A DNA stretch of 64,000 bases from Sitta carolinensis (Eukaryota; Chordata; Aves; Passeriformes; Sittidae), in contig JAVUNC010000006.1 of NCBI GenBank assembly GCA_032173965.1, positions 39,589,870 through 39,653,869 of the forward strand, written 5' to 3'. This document shows positions 14,420 through 24,678 of this stretch, one piece after another. A program made the position numbers and the translations under genes. The number at the start of each line of letters is the position of its first letter. Position 1 is the first letter of the stretch. The notes under the pieces are model-generated. The model searched no databases. It saw only the letters and a program-made list of their open reading frames with translations, and was not told the DNA's origin.

Positions 14420-15350
14420 ACCGACCCAAACCCGTCCGTGCCTCCCGGCCCGGCAGAACGGCCCTGGCGAGCTGTCCCGGGCTGCCCGAGGAGATGCGAG
14501 CTTACCCTCCCAGTGAGCATCCCCCGCCGCAGTCGCACCTGGCAGGCGCAGCTCGGCGTGGGCGGGCCGGGGTCAGTCCCAGGCACGCTTCCTCCCCACC
14601 CCAACCACCGCACCTCCGGGTCGTGCCCCCGGGTCCGTCCTGCTCCCCAGGGACGCCCCGGTCCCACTCGCCGGGGCCCCGCTGCCCACCGAGCCGCGCA
14701 ACCCGGACCGCGGCTCCCGTGCTGCTGCCGCCGCCTCCCGCCCCGCACTGACCTGCTGGGGGGTCCCGGCCTCGCTCGCTCCGGGCCCTGAGCCCGCCGC
14801 CTCCCTCCTCCCGTCCCTGCGGCCGCCTCGGGCTGCCCGGTACCGGCCTGGGCCCGGCGCCGGCAGGGGAAGGGGCCGGGGCCGCCACCGCCCCGCCCCC
14901 CGCCCGCCCCGCTGCGGCGGAGAGGCCGCGGTCCGCGATGCTGGGGCCGCTGCCCCCGCCTCACCGGTGCTGGGCCACGGGGCCTGCCTCGCCGGAGCTC
15001 CGGGCCCCGCCTGGGGAGCCGCAGCCGCCTCCCGGCCCGAGGCGGGCTCGGGTAGCCCCCGCCGCTCTGCCTACCGTGCGCCCCGTGGCATTCGTGCGGG
15101 GAGGAGGGGGCGAGGCGGCGGCCCCGGCGCTCGGAGCGGAGAGCGGGCGGGGAGCCGCCGGCAGAACGCCGGGGTGGGGGGGTCTGCGCGTCTCAGGCTA
15201 TTTCTGGGTGTGAGGCTGTGCCCGCCGCATCCGCCGTTCCGAGCAGCTTCCGTGGCGCTCGGGCTCCTCGGGATGGCTGCCCGGCGTGTGCCCCGGGGGC
15301 GAGCGGAACGGGCCTCCGGACCATCAGGCAGGGCGGTGGGGCACACGGGG
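14420..15350. promoter_or_regulatory. CpG island, candidate promoter of an unseen gene
   Basis: About 0.9 kb of very GC-rich sequence dense in CpG, flanked on both sides by ordinary DNA. Open frames on both strands reflect composition and do not resemble known proteins. Several good minus-strand splice-donor matches occur: CAG|GTCAGT with the exon ending at 14753, CACCG|GTGAGG near 14960, and GAGG|GTAAGC near 14500. A plus-strand donor-like GGTG|GTGAGT lies at the right edge near 15380. The donors on the minus strand fit a first exon of a gene running left. From human gene order TMEM63C is the natural candidate, but no coding exon of it was found in the window, so the assignment is inference. 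Confidence 0.6.
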
Positions 15351-15399
15351 GTCAGCCCCCACAGTAGTAGGGGCAGGTGGTGAGTACATTTGAGACCTC

Positions 15400-18200
15400 A
15401 ACATCGTTTGCAAAATCTCTCCCCTTGATGAAACATTGCTCAGATGCTTGGCAGGGGTGGCGGCAGGGGTGGTAGCTAAGAAACTTCCCAGGGGTTTTGT
15501 TCCTGCAGAAGATCTCTGCCTTCATCAGGAATGACCAGCAGAAGAGAGAGGAACCTGACCCACCAAGTGCAAAGGGGCACCGAGAGCCTTGTTTTCCATG
15601 TGCATCCCAGGCTGCTCCCCATTTCTCCAATCCGTGAGAATGCAGGCAGTGCACTCTGTGCTGGAGAAACCGCCTGCAGCACCCTCAGGCCTGCACTATT
15701 GGGTGTCTTGCACGGCCAACACTGTTCCCAAGTGATGGTCAGAGACACATCTGCAAGTGAGCTACCAGGGAACAGTCACCAGAAAGTCACTGGAGTCTCA
15801 CTGACATGCCAAGTGCTTCATTGCTCCCACCTTGTGTGGGGGACCTGGGGGCCCACATCTATGACTTCTCCAGATGCTGAGTAAATAGTGTTGTTCCGCA
15901 GCAACCTCTGAAGGCTTATTTTGGCTCATTTCATCTATTTTGGGCTGAAGAAACACAGTCCAGTGGTTAAATTCCAGCCATTTAAGTAAAGGACATTCCA
16001 TTCTCACAAGCACAGCTATGAAAATCACCAGGAGAAGCATCAGGGAATGAGCATAATATAACAACTGCCAGCAGAGAATCTTCATTCATACTGCTAGTGG
16101 AAATGGCTGGCACAGCTCGCAGACCATGAGGAACACCAAGGGGTGAAAGCCTGGTGTCCACTGTAGTGTCTTTCTTGTTTTAGGCTCCCCAAGGCTGAGG
16201 TGGTTCTCAGCTGACTTCTGGTCTGCTGGAGCATGGTGCAGAGAACAGGTTGGCTACAACATGATGTCTTTTGATAAAACTTCAGTTTCATGTAAATGAG
16301 TCTCATATAAATGAGAACTTTATCTCCAGCCAGGAGCTACCATAGCCCAAACAACTGATGCCTAAAACTTTAGGGAACAGATGAATAAAAAAATATTTCC
16401 AAGTCTCTTTCACTGCTATCTTCTTTAGCCATATGTATGATGAACAGAAGCCACACAGCTTGTCCTCTCACTCCAGACAAGCCAGTGCCAGTCCTACAGC
16501 ATCACTGGGGCTTGGAGACCTTGACTGCTGCCATGCATCATTGTCTACCTCAGGCGAAGGCAGAGACGACTGTGCCAGCTTAGTAATGGGAGCTTGTGGG
16601 AGAAGCAAATCCATGGGGATTTTCTAAAATGCCTCATGACTGTGATCTGCCACTGGGTCCCCATTATTTGATCCTGTACTTCTGAGCAAGTTAAGACTAC
16701 TTTTTCATAAGCCATGGCTTCTCTGACTTACTGAACTGGAAGCCAACATGTTTGATCACTTAAATTGGCAAACACTGCTGGGAAATGTTGACTTCTGAGC
16801 AGATCTGGCAACCTTGCTGCTGGTGAGTTACCCCAGTCCCAAAGGAACACTGTCTCCCCTTCCTTTGGCCTGCCAAGACATCAGGGATCACACAAAGCTG
16901 GACAAACATAGCCTGTGTGTAAGTCATTCCCTGGAGATACTTGTTTCTTCCTGCATCTGGCCCAGACTGTGCCCAGTTTGAATAGAATAGAAAAAAATTA
17001 AATATAGAGCAGCCCCAAAAGGGAAAAAAACCTTCATTTTCTGTTATGTACTGGGCCTCAGTGTCCATGATTTTGGCCCAAGAAGAGCCTTACAGGTGTG
17101 ATCTCACAGGGGATCAGGCATCCCATGGTTTTTAAGTCCCCTGCATGCCTGAGAAGCATGAGCAGTGTGTGGCTCAGCTCTAGCTATGTGTGAAGGAGCA
17201 CAATACCTCCTTCCTGCATCACTTAAAGCTCTGCAGCAGCACAGGAGAGATGTGGACCTGCAGCCAGAGGCAGCTGGAGGATGAGGCACACGGAGCTGCT
17301 TGGCAGCTGGGACTGTAGCACTGCATCCTGTTGTCTGTATGAGTCTCCCAATTGTAATTCCTCTTTCCCATCATTTATGGCTTTAATATTCACGCTGAAT
17401 TTCTCCAGGCAGACTGAGGGACTCAGGCTGAATTTGTCTAGACACATTTCGAGCAAGATGGTGCAACTGTTCCTGAGAACGACATCTGTAGAAAAAGGCT
17501 ATTGTGTCTATGTTATTTTAAAAGGCTGTTGATTTACCACTGGGCAGCACCAGAGTCTCTGAGCTTCATAGCCAAATACTGGCAAAAGTGTGGCCTTTAG
17601 CTGGAGATGTGCCTTTGAATACCCATATGGAGCTGATGCTTGTGAAACTGGAAAATTGCAATTTGCCCAGACCAGCAGCAAACTTGAAGGGTCAGGGAAT
17701 GAAAACACCCTTTAGTCCTTGATCCCTGCACATAGAGCCAGCTACACTGTGTTTATGTCCCTGGCTGACAGCCCAGGTTGGCATGGCTCGTGGCACTGCC
17801 AGGATATCACCATGCCAGCTGCTCCCTACCAGGGCTGAGTGTGGCAAACACAGCATGCCAGCCCGTGGGAATAGATTGCCTGTAGGCAAACGTCAGAGAG
17901 CCCAGACCTCCCTAGTGCAGGTGTGGGAGCCAGTGCAGGGCTTCATGGGGCTCTGCAGTGTGGAAAGGCCTGGATACAGAACCTGGGAGGTGAGGCTTGA
18001 AATGGGCTAAAGCACAAAATGGCATGGCACAGTCCTGCACTTCCTTATCTGCAAACTGCTTCTAGGACAGAATTACTTATTTCCTTGGAGGGCTGATAGA
18101 ATTCTTATATTATTTTCATGCGGCAAAAGCGGGAATTAATTTCTTCTCAGCTCTGGACAAGAGGGGGATTATGCCCTGGGAAGAGATGGAAGCTCACACC
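15400..18200. other. Intergenic or intronic, nothing recognised
   Basis: Ordinary mixed-composition sequence between two CpG islands. No coding exon, RNA gene or clear repeat family was recognised. Confidence 0.5.
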
Positions 18201-18219
18201 TGCAGAGGTCGGAGCTACG

Positions 18220-18770
18220 CTCACCCTGCGGTGCTGGCTGGATTCCCCCTGGCACGGCACTGCAGCCCTTCTGTGCCGAGCCCAGTCCCGGCCGTGGGCG
18301 CCCGGCATTCCTTCGATCTGGACTCCGGGGCACCGGGCGGACGCCCTAGAGGGAGCCCCGGCAGTTCAGACACGGTGTAAGGGGTTGGTGAGGCACGGGC
18401 CCCGAGCAGCGCGGTCTCTGCCCAGACCTGCCGGCCTTTCCTAGCGCTGCCTGCCTCCTTCCCGGAATATCTCCTGCCTGCCGTAACTAAGGAAACGGAG
18501 CTCCTGTCGGCAGCAGCTCCTTGCAGAGCGCACATCGGAGGGCGGGGGAGCTGAGGGTACCACCCCGGGCTGAGGCAGCCCCTGCCCCAGCCGCAGCCCC
18601 AGCCCGGCCAGGTAACGCCGGGCTGCCCTCAGCCCGAATGAGGGGCAGCACCTCCGACACACCTCCTGACATCCCGCAGAGGCGGCTGCCGCAGGGCAGG
18701 GCTCTGTGCCCTCCACTGGGGCTGCCTGGCGGGGACCCCGGCCCCAAGCAAGGCTCTTCTCCCTTCCCAC
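18220..18770. promoter_or_regulatory. CpG-rich segment, possible alternative promoter
   Basis: Roughly 550 bp of raised GC and CpG density, weaker than the islands at 14.4 and 59.5 kb. A plus-strand donor-like CCAG|GTAACG sits at about 18611. No protein of recognisable family is encoded on either strand. It may be a promoter or an exon of a non-coding transcript; direction is undecided. Confidence 0.4.
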
Positions 18771-20511
18771 AGGAGACTATGGGACTTACACTGTGCAGAA
18801 GGAAAAGCTAGAACAGCTGCAGCAGAGGCTGAGCCACCATCACACCAGCCACCTCAGTTCCGTTAATTAAAAAAGTTAATTTCTTAATTTTCAAGTGCTC
18901 ACCCCAGACCTTCTTAGGGCCCTTTGAAGGCACCCTGCCATTGGGAATAGCTGAGAAACTGGGGCCGCAGCTACTATGCTGGGAAATTGTCTCTCCCCCA
19001 TGCCAGCTCCCTCGTGGTTTGGTGTCTGCATGCTTATAATTTCAAATCTGCTTCAAAAATCACCCGCCACCCAGGCTGCATGACCACGCACTAATCAGTT
19101 GCATTAAAATATGTTAATTGGCTCTTCCCAATTGCCAGTCAGGTGGGACAGTGTGGTTCAGTACTTGCACAGGATTTCTCTGTGACTCTGTATCTTTGTT
19201 CTTTGGCTGGCCTGGGTAAGCAAGATATTCCCATGGTGCTGCCCAGACACCACCAGCCCTGCTCCAAAAGACACCATAGCTGGGCCCTCAGTGCAGGCAG
19301 CTCAAGTTGTCCAAGTCCCCAGTGCAGCCTAAACCAAACATGCTCATCTTCACAAGTACCATCCCCATCCCTCCTAGCTGTCAGCCACTTCTGCCTGCAG
19401 CAGTGTCTTTGTGGAAGCTCCCATGCTCCCACCTGCTCCTGCATCACAAGCAAAAGGTGCAACTTCTTGCTTGGGGTTTTCCTCTCTTCACCCCAACATC
19501 CTACCACTAATCTAATGTTCCTCCACTTTACCCTACTGCGATACTGTGTTAGCAACATGGAACAGTTCACTCACCTCCTTGAAGAAGGACCCAGTGGAGA
19601 GCTAGACATTCAGGCTTGCACTTGATAGTCCCAATCCAGCTTTTGTGCGTTAAACATGTTTGCATTATTCTGCAAATAGGAAGTCTGCGCTTCCTCAGAG
19701 CTCAGGCCTGCTGCTCACCTTCCCTCCATAGCAGACATTCTGACTTGGCCCCTCATGTCTGCTCTCAAAGCCTAGTACGTGCCATGTCACTTCCTTGTGG
19801 AGATGGAAGCAGAGAGGAACATGGGTTCATTTACTCTGTGTAAAATATATCTCCTTCTCTTAGATGAATGTATATGAGAGAGAAACAAAATAAATACATG
19901 GTTATATGGAGCTTGAAATGGAAGTCATGGATCAGAGTGAAATGTTCTCTGGAAAACTCAGGGAAATGATCCTTCTGCTTCAAGAGGTGCAACTGGTAAT
20001 TCCTGACAGGAAAAAAAAGATCCAGGCTGAGCACTTGACCTTTTGAAGCAGCAAATGGCATTTTTATGATGTTTAGAGCAATGAAAGACTGATTGCAGAT
20101 AGACCAGGGAAAAGCGATGTTTTAATGAGAATGACAGTGGATTATAGGGGAAAGATGTAAGCTAACAGGTTGAGCAGGGAGAGGCAGTGAGGAAGATGCA
20201 CATCATGTAATGAACCATACTGTTCAGGCCAAATGCAGGGCTCTGCATGCAGACTGTTTCTCTGCCCACATGCCAGCCTTCCTGGGAGCAAACACTCAAT
20301 GCACTGATGTTCTCCCTGGCTAAAACAGTTGCCAGAAGCACAGCTAGCTAATGCACTGTGGCACAGTCCTTTGTGAAAGTAATTAACTCTAAACAGGCTG
20401 TCTAATAAACAAAATATTCCACAAAATCTTCTTTTCTAAGTAGCCCATTGGTCCATCTTTTATGTAAACAATAGTGCCAGAAACAAAACAAAACAAACAA
20501 AAAACCCCAAA

Positions 20512-20512
<1 letters not shown>

Positions 20513-20562
<50 letters not shown>
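20513..20562. repeat. (CA)25 microsatellite
   Basis: Fifty bases of uninterrupted CA dinucleotides, followed by a short degenerate continuation to about 20580. It is preceded by an A-rich stretch of AAAC-type units. Likely length-polymorphic. Confidence 0.97.
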
Positions 20563-20567
<5 letters not shown>

Positions 20568-21034
20568 ACACAGAGAGACACAAACCCAACCAAAAAGGAA
20601 GGGCTGTTTTAGGTCAGAAAACAGGTTTGTGTATGCTATCATTCCGTTTCTGGAAGTGGCTGGCAGCAAACACCTTGAGAAGAGCATAAGAACAGAGCAG
20701 GTGGATGATGCTCCTATAGTGTCCTCTCCCATTCACCAGCAAACACAATGTTCTCGAAAGAGATCCGGAAACATGTGAAATGTGGACATCCACAGCACTT
20801 TGCAGCAAGATATTCCCTGGTGAAGCCACACATTGTATGAAGGACACAATATCTCCTTGTGTCTCTTCTGACCCCCTGACAAGCTACTGTCACCCATTTC
20901 TCTGCCTGGAACATGTGGTCAACTTTTGAGCCTAGTTAACAACAAAGAATTATTTACTGATTTCCCTGCTGACACTCCTGGCTGTATCTATGTTTTTACT
21001 GTGTGTATAATGTATCACATTTAACTTCATTCAT

Positions 21035-21425
21035 CTTGTAAGAAGATGGGCTGAAAGAATTGGGGTTGTTCAGACTGAAGAAAAGAAAGCTCCAGGGAGA
21101 GCTTATAGCAGCCTTCCAGCACCTAAAGGCAGCATACAAGAGATCTGGAAAGGAACTCTTACAGGTGCATGTAGTGAAGGGGCAGTGGATCCAAATTGAA
21201 AGAAGGTTAGAATTAACTATTAGGAAGAAATTCTTTTCTGCGAGTGTAATGAAGCACTGCATCAAGTTGATCAGAGAAATTGTGGCTGCTCCATCTCTGA
21301 AAATGCTCAAGGCCAAGGCTGAATGGGCTTTTTGATTTGAGTGGAAGGTGTCCCTGCTGATGGTAGGACATTGGAATTAGGTGATGTAGAAAGTTCCTTC
21401 CAACCCAAACCATTCTGATTCTAAG
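21035..21425 (+). mobile_element. CR1 LINE fragment, 3' half
   Basis: Plus-oriented CR1. The order of recognisable segments is 'gttgttcagactgaagaaaa', 'cagccttccagcacctaaag', the 'taggaagaaattcttttctg' block, then 'gttccttccaacccaaacca' and 'ttctgattcta', close to the normal CR1 terminus. A 91-codon open frame across it is a chance remnant of the element and not a host gene. Confidence 0.88.
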
Positions 21426-22179
21426 GTTCTACTCTTTCATTCCTCCTCTCCTTTCCACATACACTGAAATGAAGGCACCACTCAGGTGGAGATAATATGG
21501 AGATTATCAGCCTGGAGTTACACCTGGGAGAAGCTGGGAATGCTCAACTGAACTGAAACCAGAAGTGAAATGTGAGTGAATGACAAACAATTTATGGCTA
21601 ATAATGCCACCCCATGACAAGCAGAGTCCTAAAACACTGGTGGCCACTGCTGATCACAGCGCTACATCTATCTGGTCCCTCATCCACCTTCCCAGGTAGC
21701 TCAGTGACTGGCAACTCTGCCACGACTTCAGCAGACCAGCTGGTGCCGCAGGGAGAGCTCCACCATACTGAGGCAAAGCACATGCAGCAGCTCTTTTGCT
21801 CCCTATTGGTGACCAATGTAATATATGGCATAACAAAAAAGGAGAAAGCATTGCACCTCCCAAGCAAAAGCTTGGAGGTCTCCTGGAGCATATTTAGCCA
21901 TGTTGCAAGAGAGCATCCCACTGCAGCAGGTAGGATTCACATCTGATGCATGTTTTATCCTCCTGAACTGAGGATTGCAGTCCTTACCAGTGGCAATTTG
22001 GGGAGCTGTGGCGAGGGGATGCTGCTCTGCATGTGGGTCCTGCTCGGCAAGAAAGTGCTGCCCTCCCAAGATTGATCACAGCTGCAGGGGCGGGGGGCTC
22101 CCCAGCGGAGCTGGAGAGGGAGACAGGGCAGATCACTCTTGGTTAGTGGTGGTTGGCTCCCACCCCCCAGCCACAAACG

Positions 22180-22640
22180 TTCTCGCCCCGTGAGACCGTG
22201 GGCAGGCCACGCACTCCTCCGCGCATCTTCCTGCGCTCCCTCCGCTCCCTCCGCTTGCAGCTCCCGCCGGCTTCCCGGCGCCATCTGCCGGCCTTACCCG
22301 CCATCCCTGCCACGCCCAGGGCTGTGCCGTGCCGTGCCTTGCCGTGCCGGGCCGTGCCGGGCCGTGCCGTGCCTTGCCGGGCCGGGCCGGGCCGGGCCGG
22401 GGAGCTGTCTCCCTCCTTGTGCCAGCCCATCCGTATCACCCTGCCGGTCGTTCCTCAGGATGCGGCAGACTCACCTGTCACTCGGGGACCTGCAGCCCTT
22501 CCTTGGCTGTGCCGGAGAAGGGCCAGCAGCAGCTGGAAAACCGGGCAGGGGGCGGCTGCTCGAGGGGGTTTGACGAGGAGGGTCGGCGCCGGAAGGGTGC
22601 CTGGAAAGCCAGTGCCCCCTGACCCTCCCATCCCGGCGAT
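22180..22640. promoter_or_regulatory. CpG-rich segment with internal GC repeat
   Basis: A GC-rich, CpG-rich block with a low-complexity core at 22324-22402. Long open frames here come from the absence of A/T-rich stop codons and show Arg/Pro/Ala-biased translations of no known family. It could be a promoter, but no splice or coding evidence supports a gene start. Confidence 0.4.
22324..22402. repeat. GC-rich pentanucleotide-like array (GCCGT/GCCGG)
   Basis: About sixteen tandem five-base units alternating GCCGT, GCCTT and GCCGG, ending in a pure GCCGG run. It overlaps the CpG-rich segment. Confidence 0.9.
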
Positions 22641-22649
22641 CACCCCAGC

Positions 22650-24012
22650 CTCCCTACTAGATCTTTCTGATCCTGGCCGCCCTTGTTCTTTGTGGCTTTC
22701 ACATCACACCGAAGTCCCCTCCGTCCCCAAATCTTCATCTCTTCCATTCTTCTTTCCCAGCTCCTTTACATCCTATCCTCCACATCATGCCAGCTCTGCT
22801 GAGCCCTCCACAGGGCTCTTCTTGGCCCTGGTCCCCTTGAACCCCAAAAGTGACCTTGTCCTTCTTGTCCACTATACAGCCACTGCTCTCTCTGCTCCTA
22901 GAGCAGAAGGTGCCTGCTACCGCCTCCAATTCTATGGGATAGCTCCCTTTCCCAAGGCGTGAGTGAAGCACATTCTGGCTTCTGTTCTGGCAGGCATTTT
23001 GGAAACCTAGCTGCTGGCTGTGCTTATCCCAAATCCACCAGACAGGAATCTGAAAGAAGCAAGCGAAGACAAGTCTGGAGAAAGTCCAAGTATCACTGAT
23101 ATGGAACTTCTCCCATATATTTATTCCTTCTTTTTCTTAGCTCCTCATGGGTCTTCAGATAGGTCTTCAGATAATTCACCTTTCTTGCTATTTACATTGT
23201 GGTCTTCAGTAGTTATTCCCTACAGTCCTCCCATGAGGAGAACCACTGCTTCTCCAGTGCAGTCCTCTGGTTTTCCTCACTCAGTTACTACCCCTGCAAG
23301 GAGGGAGAATATGACTGAAGGTGTCATCCCACAGGAGACACCACAGTGGCTCTGTAGTCCCTGGACTACCATTGGCCTTTGGAGGTGCCCAGAATCTTGG
23401 GGATCAGGAAAATTACCATCTGACACATGCATGCTCTTTCTTCTGGCAGATTCATGTGTAATTCACCTTGATGCAGTGCCATCAGCTTAACCTTAGTCTT
23501 ACTCATAGCAGTGCTAAGGTCTGCTAATTGATACTGAATACAACAGGTGATTTCTGGAAACCAGCAAACAGCTACCCATGATCAAATTGTGGCTTTCTTT
23601 TTCTACAGCTGAGAAAAAAAGTAGCATCTCAATTATTTTTCCTTGGCTCACCTAGGTGGTTGAAATTCCTAGAACAAGGTTTACCCTTCAGCCCTGCCTA
23701 GCCCAGATGTGGTGTTGGCCTCAGGGGCATGGGGTTTGCTCCCAACATTTGTAGGGATAGCTCGCCCAGCCCCACCCCCATCCTTCTGGCACAGAGAAAG
23801 AGTTGCCTCCCCTGAAAGTCCAGGTCTCATGGGGGCTGGGAAAAGGTGAGCATGGGACTGCCTCCAACCTCCTGAGAAGAGGACATAGTTCTGCCTTTTA
23901 TTCCTGAACAGTACTTTGAATTTCTTCCATTAAGCAAGCCAGATTGGCTCCAGGAAAAGATGCTGCTCCTCACTAGTAGGGACAGAGAGCTGCCCAGAGG
24001 ATGCCCTGGCTG
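22650..24012. other. Intergenic, nothing recognised
   Basis: No gene, RNA or repeat family recognised. There is a small local repeat of 'gtcttcagata' near 23153-23176. Confidence 0.5.
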
Positions 24013-24017
24013 GTGAT
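24013..24017. repeat. Target-site duplication, left copy (GTGAT)
   Basis: Direct repeat directly abutting the LTR; it matches 24674-24678. Confidence 0.8.
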
Positions 24018-24673
24018 TGTAAGAGTCTGAGACGAGAGATGTGGGACTGCAGGTAGCTCTTCAAAAATTTGTTTATTGCATAGAAGAAGTTACAGCAATC
24101 TTGGGTCGTGGGTGCAGAGCCACACCGATAAGCTGCTAGCTACAGCTTATAGGCTTGACTGAAACCACCACTGTTCTGGTTACAATGCATTATATATTTT
24201 TCTTTGCTGAATATCTTAATATATAACAACCAATCGGCATCATACACAATACCTTTGCCTATGCCTATAGCCTATCATAACTACTAACATTACCATATTA
24301 TGGTAGTAACTAACCAATCACACGAGTTAGTACACTATATTTTAAGCTTAAAACTTGGTTCTCTGTTTTTCTGCAGTGGAAAATTATTCTTACTTGGTAA
24401 AAACATGTTTTCTGTTTGCTTATGCTTTTTTTAGATTTATCTTTACTTGGTAAAAACATGCTTTTGTTTGTAGCTAACTTATCTTTTGCTCTTAGCCATA
24501 AAATCTTTTTCCAACTCATCTCAACCTTTGTCCAGTGACCACTAGCTCAGCAGTCTTTATTTTCAGACATCTTTTGTTCTTCTATATCAAAACTTGCCAT
24601 CATTTCTAGAGAGCTTTCTACTAAGCATTCATATTTGTAAAACTTCCCTGTTAAACTTTCATCTTCCCCAACA
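24018..24673 (-). mobile_element. Solo LTR of an endogenous retrovirus (656 bp)
   Basis: On the minus strand the element begins TGTTGGGGAAGATG and ends CTTACA, the TG...CA ends typical of LTRs. It is flanked by an identical 5-bp direct repeat, GTGAT, at 24013-24017 and 24674-24678. On the minus strand a poly(A) signal AATAAA lies at 24072-24077, about 55 bp from the 3' end, with a TATA-like stretch near 24190. No internal retroviral sequence and no second LTR adjoin it, so it looks like a solo LTR left by recombination. The intact duplication suggests it is not very old. A 5-bp duplication fits several ERV classes, so the class is not assigned. Confidence 0.82.
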
Positions 24674-24678
24674 GTGAT
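24674..24678. repeat. Target-site duplication, right copy (GTGAT)
   Basis: Direct repeat directly abutting the LTR; it matches 24013-24017. Confidence 0.8.

Larger units (their letters stand above)
18800..22170. other. Intergenic or intronic, with an AT-rich block beside a CpG segment
   Basis: No coding exon recognised. Immediately right of the CpG segment, 18855-19135 is rich in ATTA/TTAAT homeodomain-like cores, an arrangement often seen in conserved enhancers, but conservation cannot be judged from one sequence. The rest holds a (CA)n microsatellite and a CR1 fragment, listed separately. Confidence 0.4.

Noticed and set aside
14335..15383. Long frames on both strands near 14.3-15.4 kb
   Set aside because: CpG-island composition artefacts; translations are Pro/Arg/Gly-rich and lack any domain.
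20389..20732. Cys/Val-repeat frames on the minus strand
   Set aside because: Translation of the (CA)n microsatellite.
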